A stretch of 52,702 bases of DNA from Tabrizicola soli (GCF_015999335.1 NZ_JAEACP010000027.1:1-52702), one strand, 5' to 3'. Shown: positions 41,790 to 51,106, counted from the first letter of the stretch. Made by a program: numbers and translations. The notes: generated by a model not told the origin, from the letters alone.

Positions 41790-42076
41790 CGTCCAAATCT
41801 TCCTTTGTCGCGCTCGGTGCGATGGCCCTTATCGTGATGGCAGGCCCTGCGCTGGCCCAAAGCATTGACCTGTCACCCGTGCAGACGCTGCTGCAAGGCA
41901 TCGTCGACGCGATCACCGGCCCCTTGGGCATCGTGATCGGCACGCTCGCGCTGATCGGTGTGTTCCTGTCCTGGCTCTTCGGAATCCTCGATTTCCGTCA
42001 GGCGCTTTGGGTCGTGGTCGCGATCGCGGGCATCGCTGCGGCGCCCACCATCGTCGCCGCCATCTGGACGACCTGA
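41786..42076 (+). CDS. virB2: VirB2-like pilin
   Basis: This 96-aa protein has a signal peptide (MALIVMAGPALA, cleavage before QSIDLSP) and two membrane segments, GIVIGTLALIGVFLSWLFG and ALWVVVAIAGIAAAPTIVAA, separated by the short loop ILDFRQ. This is the layout of VirB2/TrbC pilins. The start is a GTG that overlaps the stop of the upstream gene (GTGA). It should form the conjugative pilus shaft. Confidence 0.9.
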   Translation: MTSKSSFVALGAMALIVMAGPALAQSIDLSPVQTLLQGIVDAITGPLGIVIGTLALIGVFLSWLFGILDFRQALWVVVAIAGIAAAPTIVAAIWTT

Positions 42077-42085
42077 GAAAAACCG

Positions 42086-42364
42086 ATGTCTGACCAGTCC
42101 CGCGTATTCATCGGCCTTCTGAGGCCGCCCAAGCTGATGGGCTTGCCGATCATGTACGCCATGGTCTGGCTCTTCGGCTCGACGCTGCTGTTCCTCTGGG
42201 TGCAGAGCTGGGTGGTGGCTGTGTTCGCGGGGCTGGCCTGGCCTGCGCTCTGGAAAGCTGCGGACTGGGATCCGAACTTCCTCGATGTCCTGGTGATCAC
42301 CTTGCAGGAAACTCCGCCCACGACGAACCGCAAGCTTCACGGGGGCGACAGCTATGCCCCGTGA
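42086..42364 (+). CDS. virB3: VirB3 inner-membrane protein
   Basis: A 92-aa protein with the VirB3 signature RVFIGLLRPPKLMGLPIMYA and a paired hydrophobic segment MVWLFGSTLLFLWVQSWVVA followed by FAGLAWPALW. It is a short inner-membrane component that associates with VirB4. It lies 9 bases after virB2 and overlaps the virB4 start by 11 bases. Confidence 0.92.
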   Translation: MSDQSRVFIGLLRPPKLMGLPIMYAMVWLFGSTLLFLWVQSWVVAVFAGLAWPALWKAADWDPNFLDVLVITLQETPPTTNRKLHGGDSYAP

Positions 42365-44750
42365 TGGAGTAGCCGATCACGTGGCGGAGGCGCTCAATCC
42401 ACTCACCGCGTTGCCCGCCTGGGTCAAGGGCGAGAAGCGGCTTTCGTCCATGCTGCCCTATGTTAGCCTCGTGACCGACCGGACGATCCGGACGCGCGGC
42501 AACGAGCTGATGCAATGCATCAGGCTCGAAGGGGCCAACAGCACCACGAGCGAGGATACCCATCTCGACCGGATCGGCGGGCTCTTGGCGGGCATCGTTG
42601 CGCAGGTCGGGACGGGGTTCTCCTTCTACCTGCACAAGGTATCGAAAGCGGTCGATGTGAACCTGCCGCCCATCCCGGGCGCAGGGTTCGCCGCCGCCGT
42701 TGACCAACGCTGGCAGGCCCATCTGGGTCGAGCGGGCCTGCGCGACAAGACGCTGACCCTGACGGTTCTGAAACGCCCCGAGACCGGCAGCCGCCTGCCG
42801 TTTGGATTGGGGGCGTCGCGCACAAGGCACGCGGCGGACACGACCAGGCGTCTGCGCAAGCTTGATGAAGTCGTGGGGTTTCTTCTCTCGTCCTTCGATG
42901 AGCTGAAGCCCCGCCTCATTGCGGCCAGCACTGGCGAGCTATTGGGCTTCCTCGGCTCGCTCAATACCGGCGAGGAGCACCCTCTCTACCCGCGGTCGCG
43001 CTTGGGCGTGATCGCCGAGGACGTGGCGAATACCCGCGTCACCTTCCGCGGCACGACCATCGCGCTGTCCGATGGCGCCGTCGGCAACAAACTCGGCGCA
43101 ATCTTCGCGGTGAAGAACTACCCTGCGAAGACCGACAGCCTGATGCTCGACGAGTTGAACCTGCCCGTCGACATGGTGGTCACGCATTCTTTCGTCCCGA
43201 TCAACGCCAACATGATGGCGGGCCGGATCAAGCGGCAGCTGCGCCTCATGCAAGCCGCCAATGACGGGGCTGTCAGCCTCGCGCAGGAGTTGGAATTCGC
43301 ACAGGACGATCTGGAATCCAAACGCCTGATCTTTGGCGAGCACCATATGACAGTGGCGGTCTATGCGCGCAGCCAAGCTGCCCTCGACGACATCGCGGCC
43401 GAAGTCCGCAACATCTCCGCCACCTCCGGCATCAACCTGATCTCGGAAGCCTTCGGCGCGCGGGCGCATTTCATGGCGCAGCATCCGGGGAACACCGGGG
43501 CGCGTAGCCGCAAGGCCGCGATCACGAACCACAACTTCGCGGATCTCGCCACCTTTCACCGCACCCCGCTTGGCAAGACTGGCTGGGAAGTGCCCTGGGG
43601 CGTGCCGATCACGCTCTTCCCGACGCCAGAGCGCAGCGGCTTTCTCTTCAACTTCCACGAACAGGGCGCGCCGGACCGTGAGCCCACAGGCGGGCACACG
43701 CTGATCCTCGGCCGCCCCGGGTCGGGCAAATCCGTGCTGGCGGCTTTCCTCATGACCATGGCGCGGCGCGCAGGCGCACGGCTATTCGTCTTCGACTACC
43801 GCGCCGGCATGGAAATGGCCGTCCGCGCGCTTGGGGGCAGCTATTCGACCGTGCGAGCCGGACGGCCCACGGGGCTCAATCCCCTCCAGACCGAGATCGA
43901 TGCCCGCGGGCAGGCATGGTTGGCCGATTGGCTGGCAAGCCTCCTCGAACGGCGCGATCGACCGCTGACCCCCGTGCAGACCAACCGCCTGCAGGAAGTC
44001 GTGCGCCAGAACGCCAGCGCTGGAAACGCTGGCCTCAGGAACTGGTCGGACTTCGCCTCGCTCCTCGTCTCGACCGATGACGAAGGCGATCTCTTCGAGC
44101 GGATGCAGGAATGGACTGCAGAGGGCCGCTATGGCTGGATCTTCGGGGCGAACGCGGACGACACGTTCCAGATCGGGGGCAACACCGACGCTGACGTCGC
44201 AGGCTTCGACCTGACCGGGATCCTCGATTCCGAGAGCGAGCGGGAGCGCATGGCGGTCCTGTCCTACCTCTTCCGCCGGGTCGAGCGCGTGATCGAGGAC
44301 CGCAAGCCCACGATCATCGTCATCGACGAGGCCTGGAAGGCGCTGGACAACGCGTATTTCGCGGAGCGGCTCTCGAACTGGCTGGTGACCGCGCGCAAAC
44401 AGAACGCCGTCGTCGTGATGATGACCCAATATGCCAGCCAGCTCGAGCGCACACGCACAGGCAAGACCATCGTGGAAGCCGTGCCAACGCAGGTGCTCCT
44501 GCCCAACATCCGCGCCTCTGCTACAGATTACGCCATGCTGGGCCTCAGCGAGAAAGAACTCGACGTGCTTCTGGGCGTCGGCTCCACCTCGCGGCTCGCG
44601 CTCGTGCGCGATGACCGCGGTGCGGTGGTGATCGATGCCGATCTGGGCGCGCTCGGCCCCCTCGTGACCATCCTTGGCGGCATGGAGAAGGGAGAGGCCC
44701 TTGTCGGCCCCAACTACCGTGACCGCCCTGATTTCTGGAGAGTGACATGA
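42354..44750 (+). CDS. virB4: VirB4 ATPase of the T4SS
   Basis: This 798-aa protein is the large energising ATPase of the secretion channel. Walker A is LILGRPGSGKSVLAAF (near residues 451-466) and Walker B TIIVIDEAWKALDN (near 650-663), with a conserved N-terminal VirB4 domain (RTRGNELMQCIRLEG). The length is normal for the family. It overlaps virB3 and ends in an ATGA overlap with the next gene. It works at the inner membrane with VirB11 and VirB3 to drive pilus assembly and transfer. Confidence 0.95.
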   Translation: MPRDGVADHVAEALNPLTALPAWVKGEKRLSSMLPYVSLVTDRTIRTRGNELMQCIRLEGANSTTSEDTHLDRIGGLLAGIVAQVGTGFSFYLHKVSKAVDVNLPPIPGAGFAAAVDQRWQAHLGRAGLRDKTLTLTVLKRPETGSRLPFGLGASRTRHAADTTRRLRKLDEVVGFLLSSFDELKPRLIAASTGELLGFLGSLNTGEEHPLYPRSRLGVIAEDVANTRVTFRGTTIALSDGAVGNKLGAIFAVKNYPAKTDSLMLDELNLPVDMVVTHSFVPINANMMAGRIKRQLRLMQAANDGAVSLAQELEFAQDDLESKRLIFGEHHMTVAVYARSQAALDDIAAEVRNISATSGINLISEAFGARAHFMAQHPGNTGARSRKAAITNHNFADLATFHRTPLGKTGWEVPWGVPITLFPTPERSGFLFNFHEQGAPDREPTGGHTLILGRPGSGKSVLAAFLMTMARRAGARLFVFDYRAGMEMAVRALGGSYSTVRAGRPTGLNPLQTEIDARGQAWLADWLASLLERRDRPLTPVQTNRLQEVVRQNASAGNAGLRNWSDFASLLVSTDDEGDLFERMQEWTAEGRYGWIFGANADDTFQIGGNTDADVAGFDLTGILDSESERERMAVLSYLFRRVERVIEDRKPTIIVIDEAWKALDNAYFAERLSNWLVTARKQNAVVVMMTQYASQLERTRTGKTIVEAVPTQVLLPNIRASATDYAMLGLSEKELDVLLGVGSTSRLALVRDDRGAVVIDADLGALGPLVTILGGMEKGEALVGPNYRDRPDFWRVT

Positions 44751-44962
44751 CCCGTACCATCATGCGCAGCGCCGTGCTGCTTGGCCTCGGCCTGACCCTG
44801 ACGGCCTGTGCGCAGCATAACCCCGCAGCGGCCAACTGCTTCAACTTTCGCGACGCACCCGCGCAGTCGGCGACCGCGACGACGACGATTTCGACCATGG
44901 GCGCCACAGTCACGCGGCGCGATACGGCCTGCGATTTCGTGATGCTGGGGGCGGGCGACTAA
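44747..44962 (+). CDS. small lipoprotein, VirB7-like position
   Basis: This 71-aa protein has a lipoprotein signal (SAVLLGLGLTLTAC, lipid on the cysteine after LTA) and two further cysteines, in ANCFNF and TACDFV, which could form a disulphide. In T4SS operons a small lipoprotein (VirB7) stabilises VirB9 in the outer membrane. Sequence is too short to prove it is VirB7; the location after virB4 and not after virB6 is unusual. It overlaps the virB4 stop by four bases. Confidence 0.75.
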   Translation: MTRTIMRSAVLLGLGLTLTACAQHNPAAANCFNFRDAPAQSATATTTISTMGATVTRRDTACDFVMLGAGD

Positions 44963-44966
44963 GCCG

Positions 44967-46133
44967 ATGCGGAGCTGGCTCCCCCTCTCGATGGTCAGCC
45001 TGGCGCTGGCTGGCCCCGCTGCCGGGTCAGCCAACGCCCAAGGCGTGCCGACTTTCGACCTGCGCCTCTTCGCAGAGCGGCAGGCAATCCTCGATCAGAC
45101 CGATCAGGATCTGGCGCTACAGCAGGACCGGCTGACCCGGGAAGAGGAGCTGGCCGAGATCGAACGACAGCAACTCGCCTCGCTCGAGGGGCTGATGGAT
45201 GCGATGTCCCTCGGCTCCGGCGATGTCGCAGGCACAGTAGCCGGGCTGGAGGCGGGGCAGGGGGCTGTTGGCGACGTCGAGAGTGCTGCAGCCAGCCTAT
45301 ATGCACCCGAAGACAACAACCCGGCCGCAGCCCGGATGTTCGGCGACGCCCGGGAAGGGATCGAGGAACTGATCATCCGCGCCGCGCGCGACACGCACAG
45401 TCTGCCGGGCGTCAGCCGCGCGGGGCTGTCGCTTGTGCAGTGGCGCTGCCTGCTGCAGGCGCTGATCTGGCAGGAAAGCCGTTTCCAGATCGGGGCACGC
45501 TCCCCCGTTGGGGCATTCGGGCTGACGCAGATCATGCCCGCTACCGCGAGCGATCTTGGCATCAACCCGGCCTATTACGACGACCCGTACCTGCAGGTCA
45601 CCGGCGGCGCGCGATACCTCGCGATGATGCTGAACATGTTCGATGGCAACATCATCCACGCGCTCGCCGCTTACAACGCAGGCCCGGGCAACGTGCAGGA
45701 CTACGGCGGCGTCCCGCCCTTCGCGGAAACCCAGCACTACGTCGTGGTGATCCCGCAGCAGTACAACAGCTACCTCGCCGCCGTTGGCGGCATCGATGCG
45801 CTCGGCACGATCGACCCTGTCCTTCTGGCGAATGCGAGCTTCAGCCTCTCGGCCCATGGGGCAGGCGTCTATGGCGACTATTCGCTCGTCTCGGTCCGTG
45901 CCGCCGCCTTGCGCGTGCAGGATATCATCACCCGCATCGGCGAGACCGAAGATCTGCACGAGGCCATCGCGCTCAACACCTATGCGCGCGCCGAACTGGC
46001 CCGGCTGGTCGCGATCCGCACACGGATCAAGGCCGCCCGAACCGAGCCACTCAGCGCCGAGCAGATCGCCTTGGCGGCAGCGCAAGCTGCCGAGCGGCAA
46101 TACATGGATTTTAGTCAGGAGGATTTGCGTTGA
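44967..46133 (+). CDS. secreted lytic transglycosylase with VirB5-like ends
   Basis: This 388-aa protein starts with a signal peptide (SMVSLALAGPAAGSANA). A coiled-coil segment follows (ILDQTDQDLALQQDRLTREE near residues 40-60). From about residue 160 comes a lytic transglycosylase domain (ALIWQESRFQIGARSPVGAF, GLTQIMPATASDLGI, AAYNAGPGNVQDYGG). The mature N-terminus AQGVPTFD and the C-terminus ERQYMDF are nearly the same as in the VirB5 protein encoded next (AQGVPTVD and ERRYMDF). I read this as a VirB5-type scaffold with a transglycosylase domain inserted. The stop overlaps the TTG of virB5. Confidence 0.85.
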   Translation: MRSWLPLSMVSLALAGPAAGSANAQGVPTFDLRLFAERQAILDQTDQDLALQQDRLTREEELAEIERQQLASLEGLMDAMSLGSGDVAGTVAGLEAGQGAVGDVESAAASLYAPEDNNPAAARMFGDAREGIEELIIRAARDTHSLPGVSRAGLSLVQWRCLLQALIWQESRFQIGARSPVGAFGLTQIMPATASDLGINPAYYDDPYLQVTGGARYLAMMLNMFDGNIIHALAAYNAGPGNVQDYGGVPPFAETQHYVVVIPQQYNSYLAAVGGIDALGTIDPVLLANASFSLSAHGAGVYGDYSLVSVRAAALRVQDIITRIGETEDLHEAIALNTYARAELARLVAIRTRIKAARTEPLSAEQIALAAAQAAERQYMDFSQEDLR

Positions 46134-46927
46134 ACCTGCGCCTGCCCCGTTCCCATTTCGTCGGTAGCATCGCTCTAGCGCTTGCCCTCAATGTCACCGG
46201 ACCTGTCGCGGCACAGGGTGTGCCCACGGTGGACACTCAGAACATTGCTCAGGAAATCCGCCAGCTTCAACAGATGCTGCAGGATTTCGGGATCCAGACC
46301 GATCTTCTGGACAATGCGCTGGCGCAGCTTGACCTCCTGCAGCAGCAGTTCGATCAGCTCGAGGAGATGTATGCCTCGCTGACCGGGCCGCGCAGCATCC
46401 TCGGTCTCGCCATGGGCGGCGACCTCGATGGCGTCCTGCAGGCCAACTTCGAAGACATTCCCGGTCTGATCCGCGGCATCCAGGCGGGCGACTGGTCGAG
46501 CCTGATCGGCCCCAACGCGGGGCCCCTGCGCACGCAGATGGAGCAGGCTCTGGCCAGTGCCGGATTCGACGAGGACTCGCTGCGCGAGATCGCCACCAGC
46601 GGCAATCCCGGCGCGGAAGGTGTCGCGACGCGGGCCACGACCGGTGCCGTGATGTCGGCGGCGGCCCAGAACAGTCATGCAGAGGCAGCGCAATCCCTCG
46701 AACGGGTCGAACAGCTCGTCGCGATGATCCCGGAGATGGAAGACCTGAAGGCATCGATGGACCACAACACCCGTGTTACGGCGGAACTGGCCATCGCGAT
46801 GACGCGGATGTGGGAGCTTGAGGCGATCCAGACCCTCGGCGCAGGCAACGCGGGCGTGGTGGATGCCGCCACCGTCGCCAAAGAGCGCCGCTACATGGAC
46901 TTCACCCTGCCGAGCCTCGCGCCATGA
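46130..46927 (+). CDS. virB5: VirB5 minor pilin
   Basis: A 265-aa secreted protein with a signal peptide (IALALALNVTGPVAA) and a mature start AQGVPTVDTQNIAQEIRQLQ. The helical body includes DNALAQLDLLQQQFDQLEEM and the end has KERRYMDFTLPSLAP. Length, signal peptide and helical content match VirB5/TraC, the minor pilin at the pilus tip that helps adhesion. The start is a TTG in a TTGA overlap with the previous stop. It ends in an ATGA overlap with virB8. Confidence 0.88.
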   Translation: MNLRLPRSHFVGSIALALALNVTGPVAAQGVPTVDTQNIAQEIRQLQQMLQDFGIQTDLLDNALAQLDLLQQQFDQLEEMYASLTGPRSILGLAMGGDLDGVLQANFEDIPGLIRGIQAGDWSSLIGPNAGPLRTQMEQALASAGFDEDSLREIATSGNPGAEGVATRATTGAVMSAAAQNSHAEAAQSLERVEQLVAMIPEMEDLKASMDHNTRVTAELAIAMTRMWELEAIQTLGAGNAGVVDAATVAKERRYMDFTLPSLAP

Positions 46928-47601
46928 GCAAGGCACCGGACATGACTGCAGGCATGAGTGCGCGGGAACTGGTCGAGGAGGAACTGATCCATGGCGCTTT
47001 GCGCCGGGAGCAGCTCTGGCGGATGATCGGCCTCGGCGGGGCAGGTTTCGGCGTTCTGGGCTGCCTTGCAGCCGCGGCCGTCGCCCTGATGGTCGAGACG
47101 CCCCCGCCAGTCGTTGTGCCCTATGACCCCGCGACCGGTCTCGCTCTGCCGAACGCCACGGTGGAAACGGTCTCGCTTGCCGAGCGCCCGGCCATCATCG
47201 AAGCGCAGATCTATCGCTACATTCTGGATCGCGAGGCGTACAACCAGCTCGACAACGATCTTCGCGTGCGCCGTGTATTGGCGCAATCCAGCGGTGCTGC
47301 CGAGGCCAGCATGCGCGCCATGTGGACCTCCGGGCAGGACAGCTATCCGCCGACGCGATATGGCCCCGCGGCAGAGATGGCTGTCGAGATCGCCTCGATC
47401 ACGCTCATCGGGGACAACCGCGCGCAGGTCCGCCTCAGAAAGCGCCTGACCAGCCCGCAAGGGGCGCAGGACGGATCCTTCACCGCCACGCTGATGTTCG
47501 CCTTCCAACCCGAACGGACCCGCACGATCGATGACGTTTGGCAAAACCCCTTCGGCTTCACCGTCACCCAATATGCCATCCGATCGGACCGTTCCGAATG
47601 A
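46924..47601 (+). CDS. virB8: VirB8 inner-membrane assembly factor
   Basis: A 225-aa bitopic protein. A single membrane segment (GLGGAGFGVLGCLAAAAVAL, residues about 37-58) follows a charged N-terminal tail. The periplasmic domain shows the VirB8 fold with AIIEAQIYRYILDREAYNQL and the C-terminal signature FQPERTRTIDDVWQNPFGFT. It links inner-membrane and outer-membrane parts of the channel. Starts in an overlap with virB5 and ends in an ATGA with virB9. Confidence 0.94.
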   Translation: MSKAPDMTAGMSARELVEEELIHGALRREQLWRMIGLGGAGFGVLGCLAAAAVALMVETPPPVVVPYDPATGLALPNATVETVSLAERPAIIEAQIYRYILDREAYNQLDNDLRVRRVLAQSSGAAEASMRAMWTSGQDSYPPTRYGPAAEMAVEIASITLIGDNRAQVRLRKRLTSPQGAQDGSFTATLMFAFQPERTRTIDDVWQNPFGFTVTQYAIRSDRSE

Positions 47602-48311
47602 CCTCTGTTTCCGCCCGTACCTCCGTGCACGCCCTGCTGGTCGCCAGTGCCCTGGCGCTCACTTCACTCGCAGCCTCGGCCGAGACCACGCCGCGCCCCG
47701 GCGCTCATGACAACCGCGTCCGGATCGCGACCTGGACCGAGGGGCAGGTCTACCGGATCGTCACCACCCTGACCCGGGTCACCACCGTCGAATTCGGCGA
47801 GGGCGAGACCATCCGCTCGATCATCGCGGGCGACACGGTGGGCTTCCAGTTCGACGGTGTGCCGGGCGGACGCGCCTTCGCGATCAAGCCTGCCGCCTCT
47901 GGTGTCGCCACCAACATCACGGTCTACACGAACCGGCGCTCCTACTATTTCCACGTGGTCGAGGCGCGGGAGACCCCGCATTACGTCATACAGTTCCGCT
48001 ATCCCGAAAGCCGCGTACAACCAACCCGGGCGGTCGCCGCTGATGCGCCGAATGCGAACTACGCGGTCAGCGCAAGCGAGGAGTTCACACCGACTGCCGT
48101 CTGGGATGATGGCACATTCACCTACTTCCGCTTCGCACGGAACGCGCCAGTCCCGGCGATCTTCCGCTATGCGAACGGCGGCGAGCGGGCGGTGAACGGC
48201 ACGGCACTCGAGGATGGTATCATTCGGGTCTCGGGCGTGAACCGGCAATGGGTCCTGCGCCTCGGCGAAGACGAGGTCTGCGTTCAGGATATGGGTGGGC
48301 CCACATCATGA
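47598..48311 (+). CDS. virB9: VirB9 outer-membrane core component
   Basis: A 237-aa protein with a signal peptide (HALLVASALALTSLAASA). It has the VirB9 features IKPAASGVATNITVYTNRRS and YYFHVVEA in the N-terminal domain and WDDGTFTYFRFARNAPVPAI, then RLGEDEVCVQDMG, in the C-terminal domain. It forms the outer ring of the T4SS core with VirB7 and VirB10. I chose the ATG at 47598, in an ATGA overlap with the virB8 stop. Confidence 0.95.
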   Translation: MTSVSARTSVHALLVASALALTSLAASAETTPRPGAHDNRVRIATWTEGQVYRIVTTLTRVTTVEFGEGETIRSIIAGDTVGFQFDGVPGGRAFAIKPAASGVATNITVYTNRRSYYFHVVEARETPHYVIQFRYPESRVQPTRAVAADAPNANYAVSASEEFTPTAVWDDGTFTYFRFARNAPVPAIFRYANGGERAVNGTALEDGIIRVSGVNRQWVLRLGEDEVCVQDMGGPTS

Positions 48312-49633
48312 GCCAGGATACCGAAGACCTCGCCGCGCGCCTCGCGGCGCTTGAAGCAACGGGCGACAAGAAGCGCGGCGCAGCACGTCCCTCCCCGCTT
48401 ACCGCCATCCTTGGCGTTGCCGGGATCGTGACCGTGGGCGGCCTGGCCTGGGCCGCGCTGCAGCCATCGCCGGAAGCGCCACTGCCAACCGCAGCTCCGG
48501 AAGAGTTCCAGGCCACAGGATCAGGCTTCGGCGACCTCGCACCCATGCCCGTGGTCGAGCCTGCACCGCCGCCGCCGGCCGAGACCAGCCCCACCGCGTC
48601 GGAACTGGCGCTGATGGAGAGCCTCGCCACGCTGCGCGCGGAACTCGAAGACCTGCGCGCGCGGCCCGTCGAGGCATCGGATAGCGGGGCAGACCAGGCC
48701 ATCGCTGACCTGACAGCGCAAATCGCGGCACTGCAGACCGCCTCGACCGAGGCGCAGCGCGCGCTCGAGCGACAGTTGACCGAACGCGACCGCGAGCTTG
48801 ACCAGCTGCGCATGGATCTTGAAGTTGCGCGGCTGACCCCACCGGCTCCCACGGACCTCGGACCGAACGAGGAAGAGCTGCGACTCGCCGAACTTGAACG
48901 CCGCAGGATCGCCGAGGCGGAAGCGCGGGCCGAACGCATCGCTTCGCCCATGATCGCGTTTTCCGGGATGGGGGCAGGGACCGACCGAGAGAACAGCCTC
49001 GAGGCTGCGCGCCTGAATGAAGACGAAGCTTTCGTGCGCGCAGGTGCGCGGCCCGCACCCGTGACGCGGGCCGAAATGATCGTGAACCCCGGCAACACCG
49101 TCGTGCAGGGCACGATGATCCAGGCCGTGACCGAGACGGCCCTCGACAGCACGCTGCCGGGGGCAATCCGCGCCATTGTCTCGGAGGATGTCCATTCCTT
49201 CGACGGTACGCGCGTCCTCATCCCGCGCGGCGCGCGTCTCGTGGGGCGCTACCGCTCCGATGTGGCGCTCGCGCAATCGCGGGTCATGGTGGCCTGGGAT
49301 CGCATCATCCTGCCCGACAATCAGACTGTGGAGATCAGCGCCTTCGGCGGAGACGAGCTGGGTCGCACCGGCACCACCGGCTTTGTCGACACCCGCTTCG
49401 CGCAGCGCTTCGGCTCCGCGGCGCTGATCTCACTGATCGGGGCCTTGCCTGCGGCCGCCGCCGGACAAATCGAGGATGAGGCTGCGGCCGACATCGCGAG
49501 TGACGTGGGCACGGACCTGCGCGACAGCACCCAAAGCGTCATGCAGGACTATCTCGCGATCCGCCCGGTGATCCATGTGGATCAGGGCGCGCGGATCACG
49601 GTCATGGTCGACCGCGACCTGGAGATTTTCTGA
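48308..49633 (+). CDS. virB10: VirB10 trans-envelope core component
   Basis: This 441-aa protein has a cytoplasmic N-terminus, one membrane helix (LTAILGVAGIVTVGGLAWAA, residues about 30-50), a proline-rich and acidic linker, and a long coiled-coil (AQRALERQLTERDRELDQLR). A C-terminal beta-barrel domain has MIVNPGNTVVQGTMIQAVTE and HSFDGTRVLIPRGARLVGRY. It spans both membranes and couples ATP energy to channel opening. Starts at the ATG at 48308 in an ATGA overlap with virB9. Confidence 0.95.
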   Translation: MSQDTEDLAARLAALEATGDKKRGAARPSPLTAILGVAGIVTVGGLAWAALQPSPEAPLPTAAPEEFQATGSGFGDLAPMPVVEPAPPPPAETSPTASELALMESLATLRAELEDLRARPVEASDSGADQAIADLTAQIAALQTASTEAQRALERQLTERDRELDQLRMDLEVARLTPPAPTDLGPNEEELRLAELERRRIAEAEARAERIASPMIAFSGMGAGTDRENSLEAARLNEDEAFVRAGARPAPVTRAEMIVNPGNTVVQGTMIQAVTETALDSTLPGAIRAIVSEDVHSFDGTRVLIPRGARLVGRYRSDVALAQSRVMVAWDRIILPDNQTVEISAFGGDELGRTGTTGFVDTRFAQRFGSAALISLIGALPAAAAGQIEDEAAADIASDVGTDLRDSTQSVMQDYLAIRPVIHVDQGARITVMVDRDLEIF

Positions 49634-49634
49634 C

Positions 49635-50669
49635 ATGGCGGCGAGCTATCTCGAAGCCTCGCTCGACCGGCTGGGCGCGCCTGCACAACGCGACGACACG
49701 ATCGAGATTTGCATCAACCCCGACGGGCAGGTCTGGGGCGAGTTCCAGGGCGATCATTTCATGCGGGGCCTCGGCACGCCGCTCACCCAGACCGAGATCA
49801 AGGACCTCGGCAATCAGATCGCCTCGGCCGCCTCGACCACGCTCAGCACCAAGAAGCCCATCGTCTCGGTCTCGATCCTCTACCGGGATCGTCCGATCCG
49901 GGCGCAGGTCATCCAGCCCCCAGCCGTCGAAGGCGGGTTCTCGATCTCGCTGCGGTTCTTCTCCTCCCTGCCGCTGGAGGCGATCAAGCTCGGGTTCCTC
50001 TATGGCAAGGAGCGCAGTCTCGAAGGGCTGCGGCGCGAACGGAACGCCGCGCTGCGCGATGTGGTGGCCTCCGGCGACATCGATGCCGCCCTGCGGTTCT
50101 GCGTCGAGAACAAGCTCAACATGATCGTCTCGGGCGGCACATCCACCGGCAAGACAGTCGCGGCGCGCAAGATCCTCTCGCTGATCCCGCCCGAGGAGCG
50201 GATCATCACCATCGAGGAGGCTGCAGAATTGCGGCCCGAGCAGCCGAATGCCGTGACGCTGATTGCTGATCGCGACACGGAGGCCCGCAGCGCCGATGTG
50301 CTTCTGGCCTCGACCCTGCGGATGCGGCCGGACCGGATCGTGCTGGGCGAAGTTCGCGGCCGCGAGGCCATGACCTTCCTCGAGGCGATCAACACCGGCC
50401 ACGGCGGCTCGCTCACAACGCTGCATGCCGAAACCCCGCAACTGGCCGTCCGCCGTCTCGCCATAGCCGCGCTCAAGACCGATGTGCCGATGACCTATGC
50501 CGACATGGTCGACTACATCGAGGGCTCCATCGACGTGATCATCCAGGCAGGCCGCCATGACGGCGCCCGCGGCATCACCGAGTTCTTCCTGCCGGGACAG
50601 GTAAGGCATCCAGATCAGAACAATGCCGGAACTGGGGGCAAGAAGCGCCCCGCGGTTGCCGCCGAATGA
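49635..50669 (+). CDS. virB11: VirB11 traffic ATPase
   Basis: This 344-aa hexameric ATPase has Walker A IVSGGTSTGKTVAARK (near residues 163-178) and an Asp-box region ITIEEAAELRPEQPNAV. Walker B is RIVLGEVRGREAMTFLEAIN and the His box GHGGSLTTLHAETP. It docks at the inner membrane and switches the machine between pilus making and substrate export. Two bases separate it from virB10. The gene order B8-B9-B10-B11 is canonical. Confidence 0.96.
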   Translation: MAASYLEASLDRLGAPAQRDDTIEICINPDGQVWGEFQGDHFMRGLGTPLTQTEIKDLGNQIASAASTTLSTKKPIVSVSILYRDRPIRAQVIQPPAVEGGFSISLRFFSSLPLEAIKLGFLYGKERSLEGLRRERNAALRDVVASGDIDAALRFCVENKLNMIVSGGTSTGKTVAARKILSLIPPEERIITIEEAAELRPEQPNAVTLIADRDTEARSADVLLASTLRMRPDRIVLGEVRGREAMTFLEAINTGHGGSLTTLHAETPQLAVRRLAIAALKTDVPMTYADMVDYIEGSIDVIIQAGRHDGARGITEFFLPGQVRHPDQNNAGTGGKKRPAVAAE

Positions 50670-50686
50670 ACCAAAAGGAAACCTCC

Positions 50687-51106
50687 ATGCGCAAGACCAT
50701 CCTCGCCACAGCTGTCGCCCTGCTGGCCGCGCCGCTCGCGGCCCAGACCTCGCCTCCGGTCACGAATGATCTCACCGTAACCATGTCGCCCCAGCAATAC
50801 CGGATCTGCAACGACCGGCCCGCACGGCCGACCTGGATGGATGAGGTCCATCCGCGTGAGGCCTACAAGGCAAACACAGTGATGGAGCTCTATGAGATCC
50901 GCGCTTGGGAAGCGATTACGGAGAGTGGCGACTGTGGCTGCGATGTGAGATTCCCGTCTTGGGACGCCAGCAATACCGAGTACCAACAAAGCTATGCGGG
51001 GCTCAGCCAAGCCGAACACTCCGCGCTTCGTCGCGAGTTGATTGAAACGCGCAAGCAGCTTGAGAGCCCGGTCCGGGAAATCTGCGAAGCACAAGGCAAC
51101 TGGTAA
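50687..51106 (+). CDS. secreted hypothetical protein of the T4SS operon, 139 aa
   Basis: The signal peptide reads MRKTILATAVALLAAPLAAQ. The mature protein has five cysteines, including the pair CGCDVRF, and the segment QQYRICNDRPARPTWMDEVH. I do not recognise the family. I chose the ATG at 50687, which has AAGGAAACC upstream, over the ATG at 50666, which overlaps the virB11 stop. It ends in a TAATG overlap with the VirB6 gene, so it is cotranslated with it and may be a periplasmic partner, for example a VirB7-like or entry-exclusion protein. Confidence 0.72.
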   Translation: MRKTILATAVALLAAPLAAQTSPPVTNDLTVTMSPQQYRICNDRPARPTWMDEVHPREAYKANTVMELYEIRAWEAITESGDCGCDVRFPSWDASNTEYQQSYAGLSQAEHSALRRELIETRKQLESPVREICEAQGNW

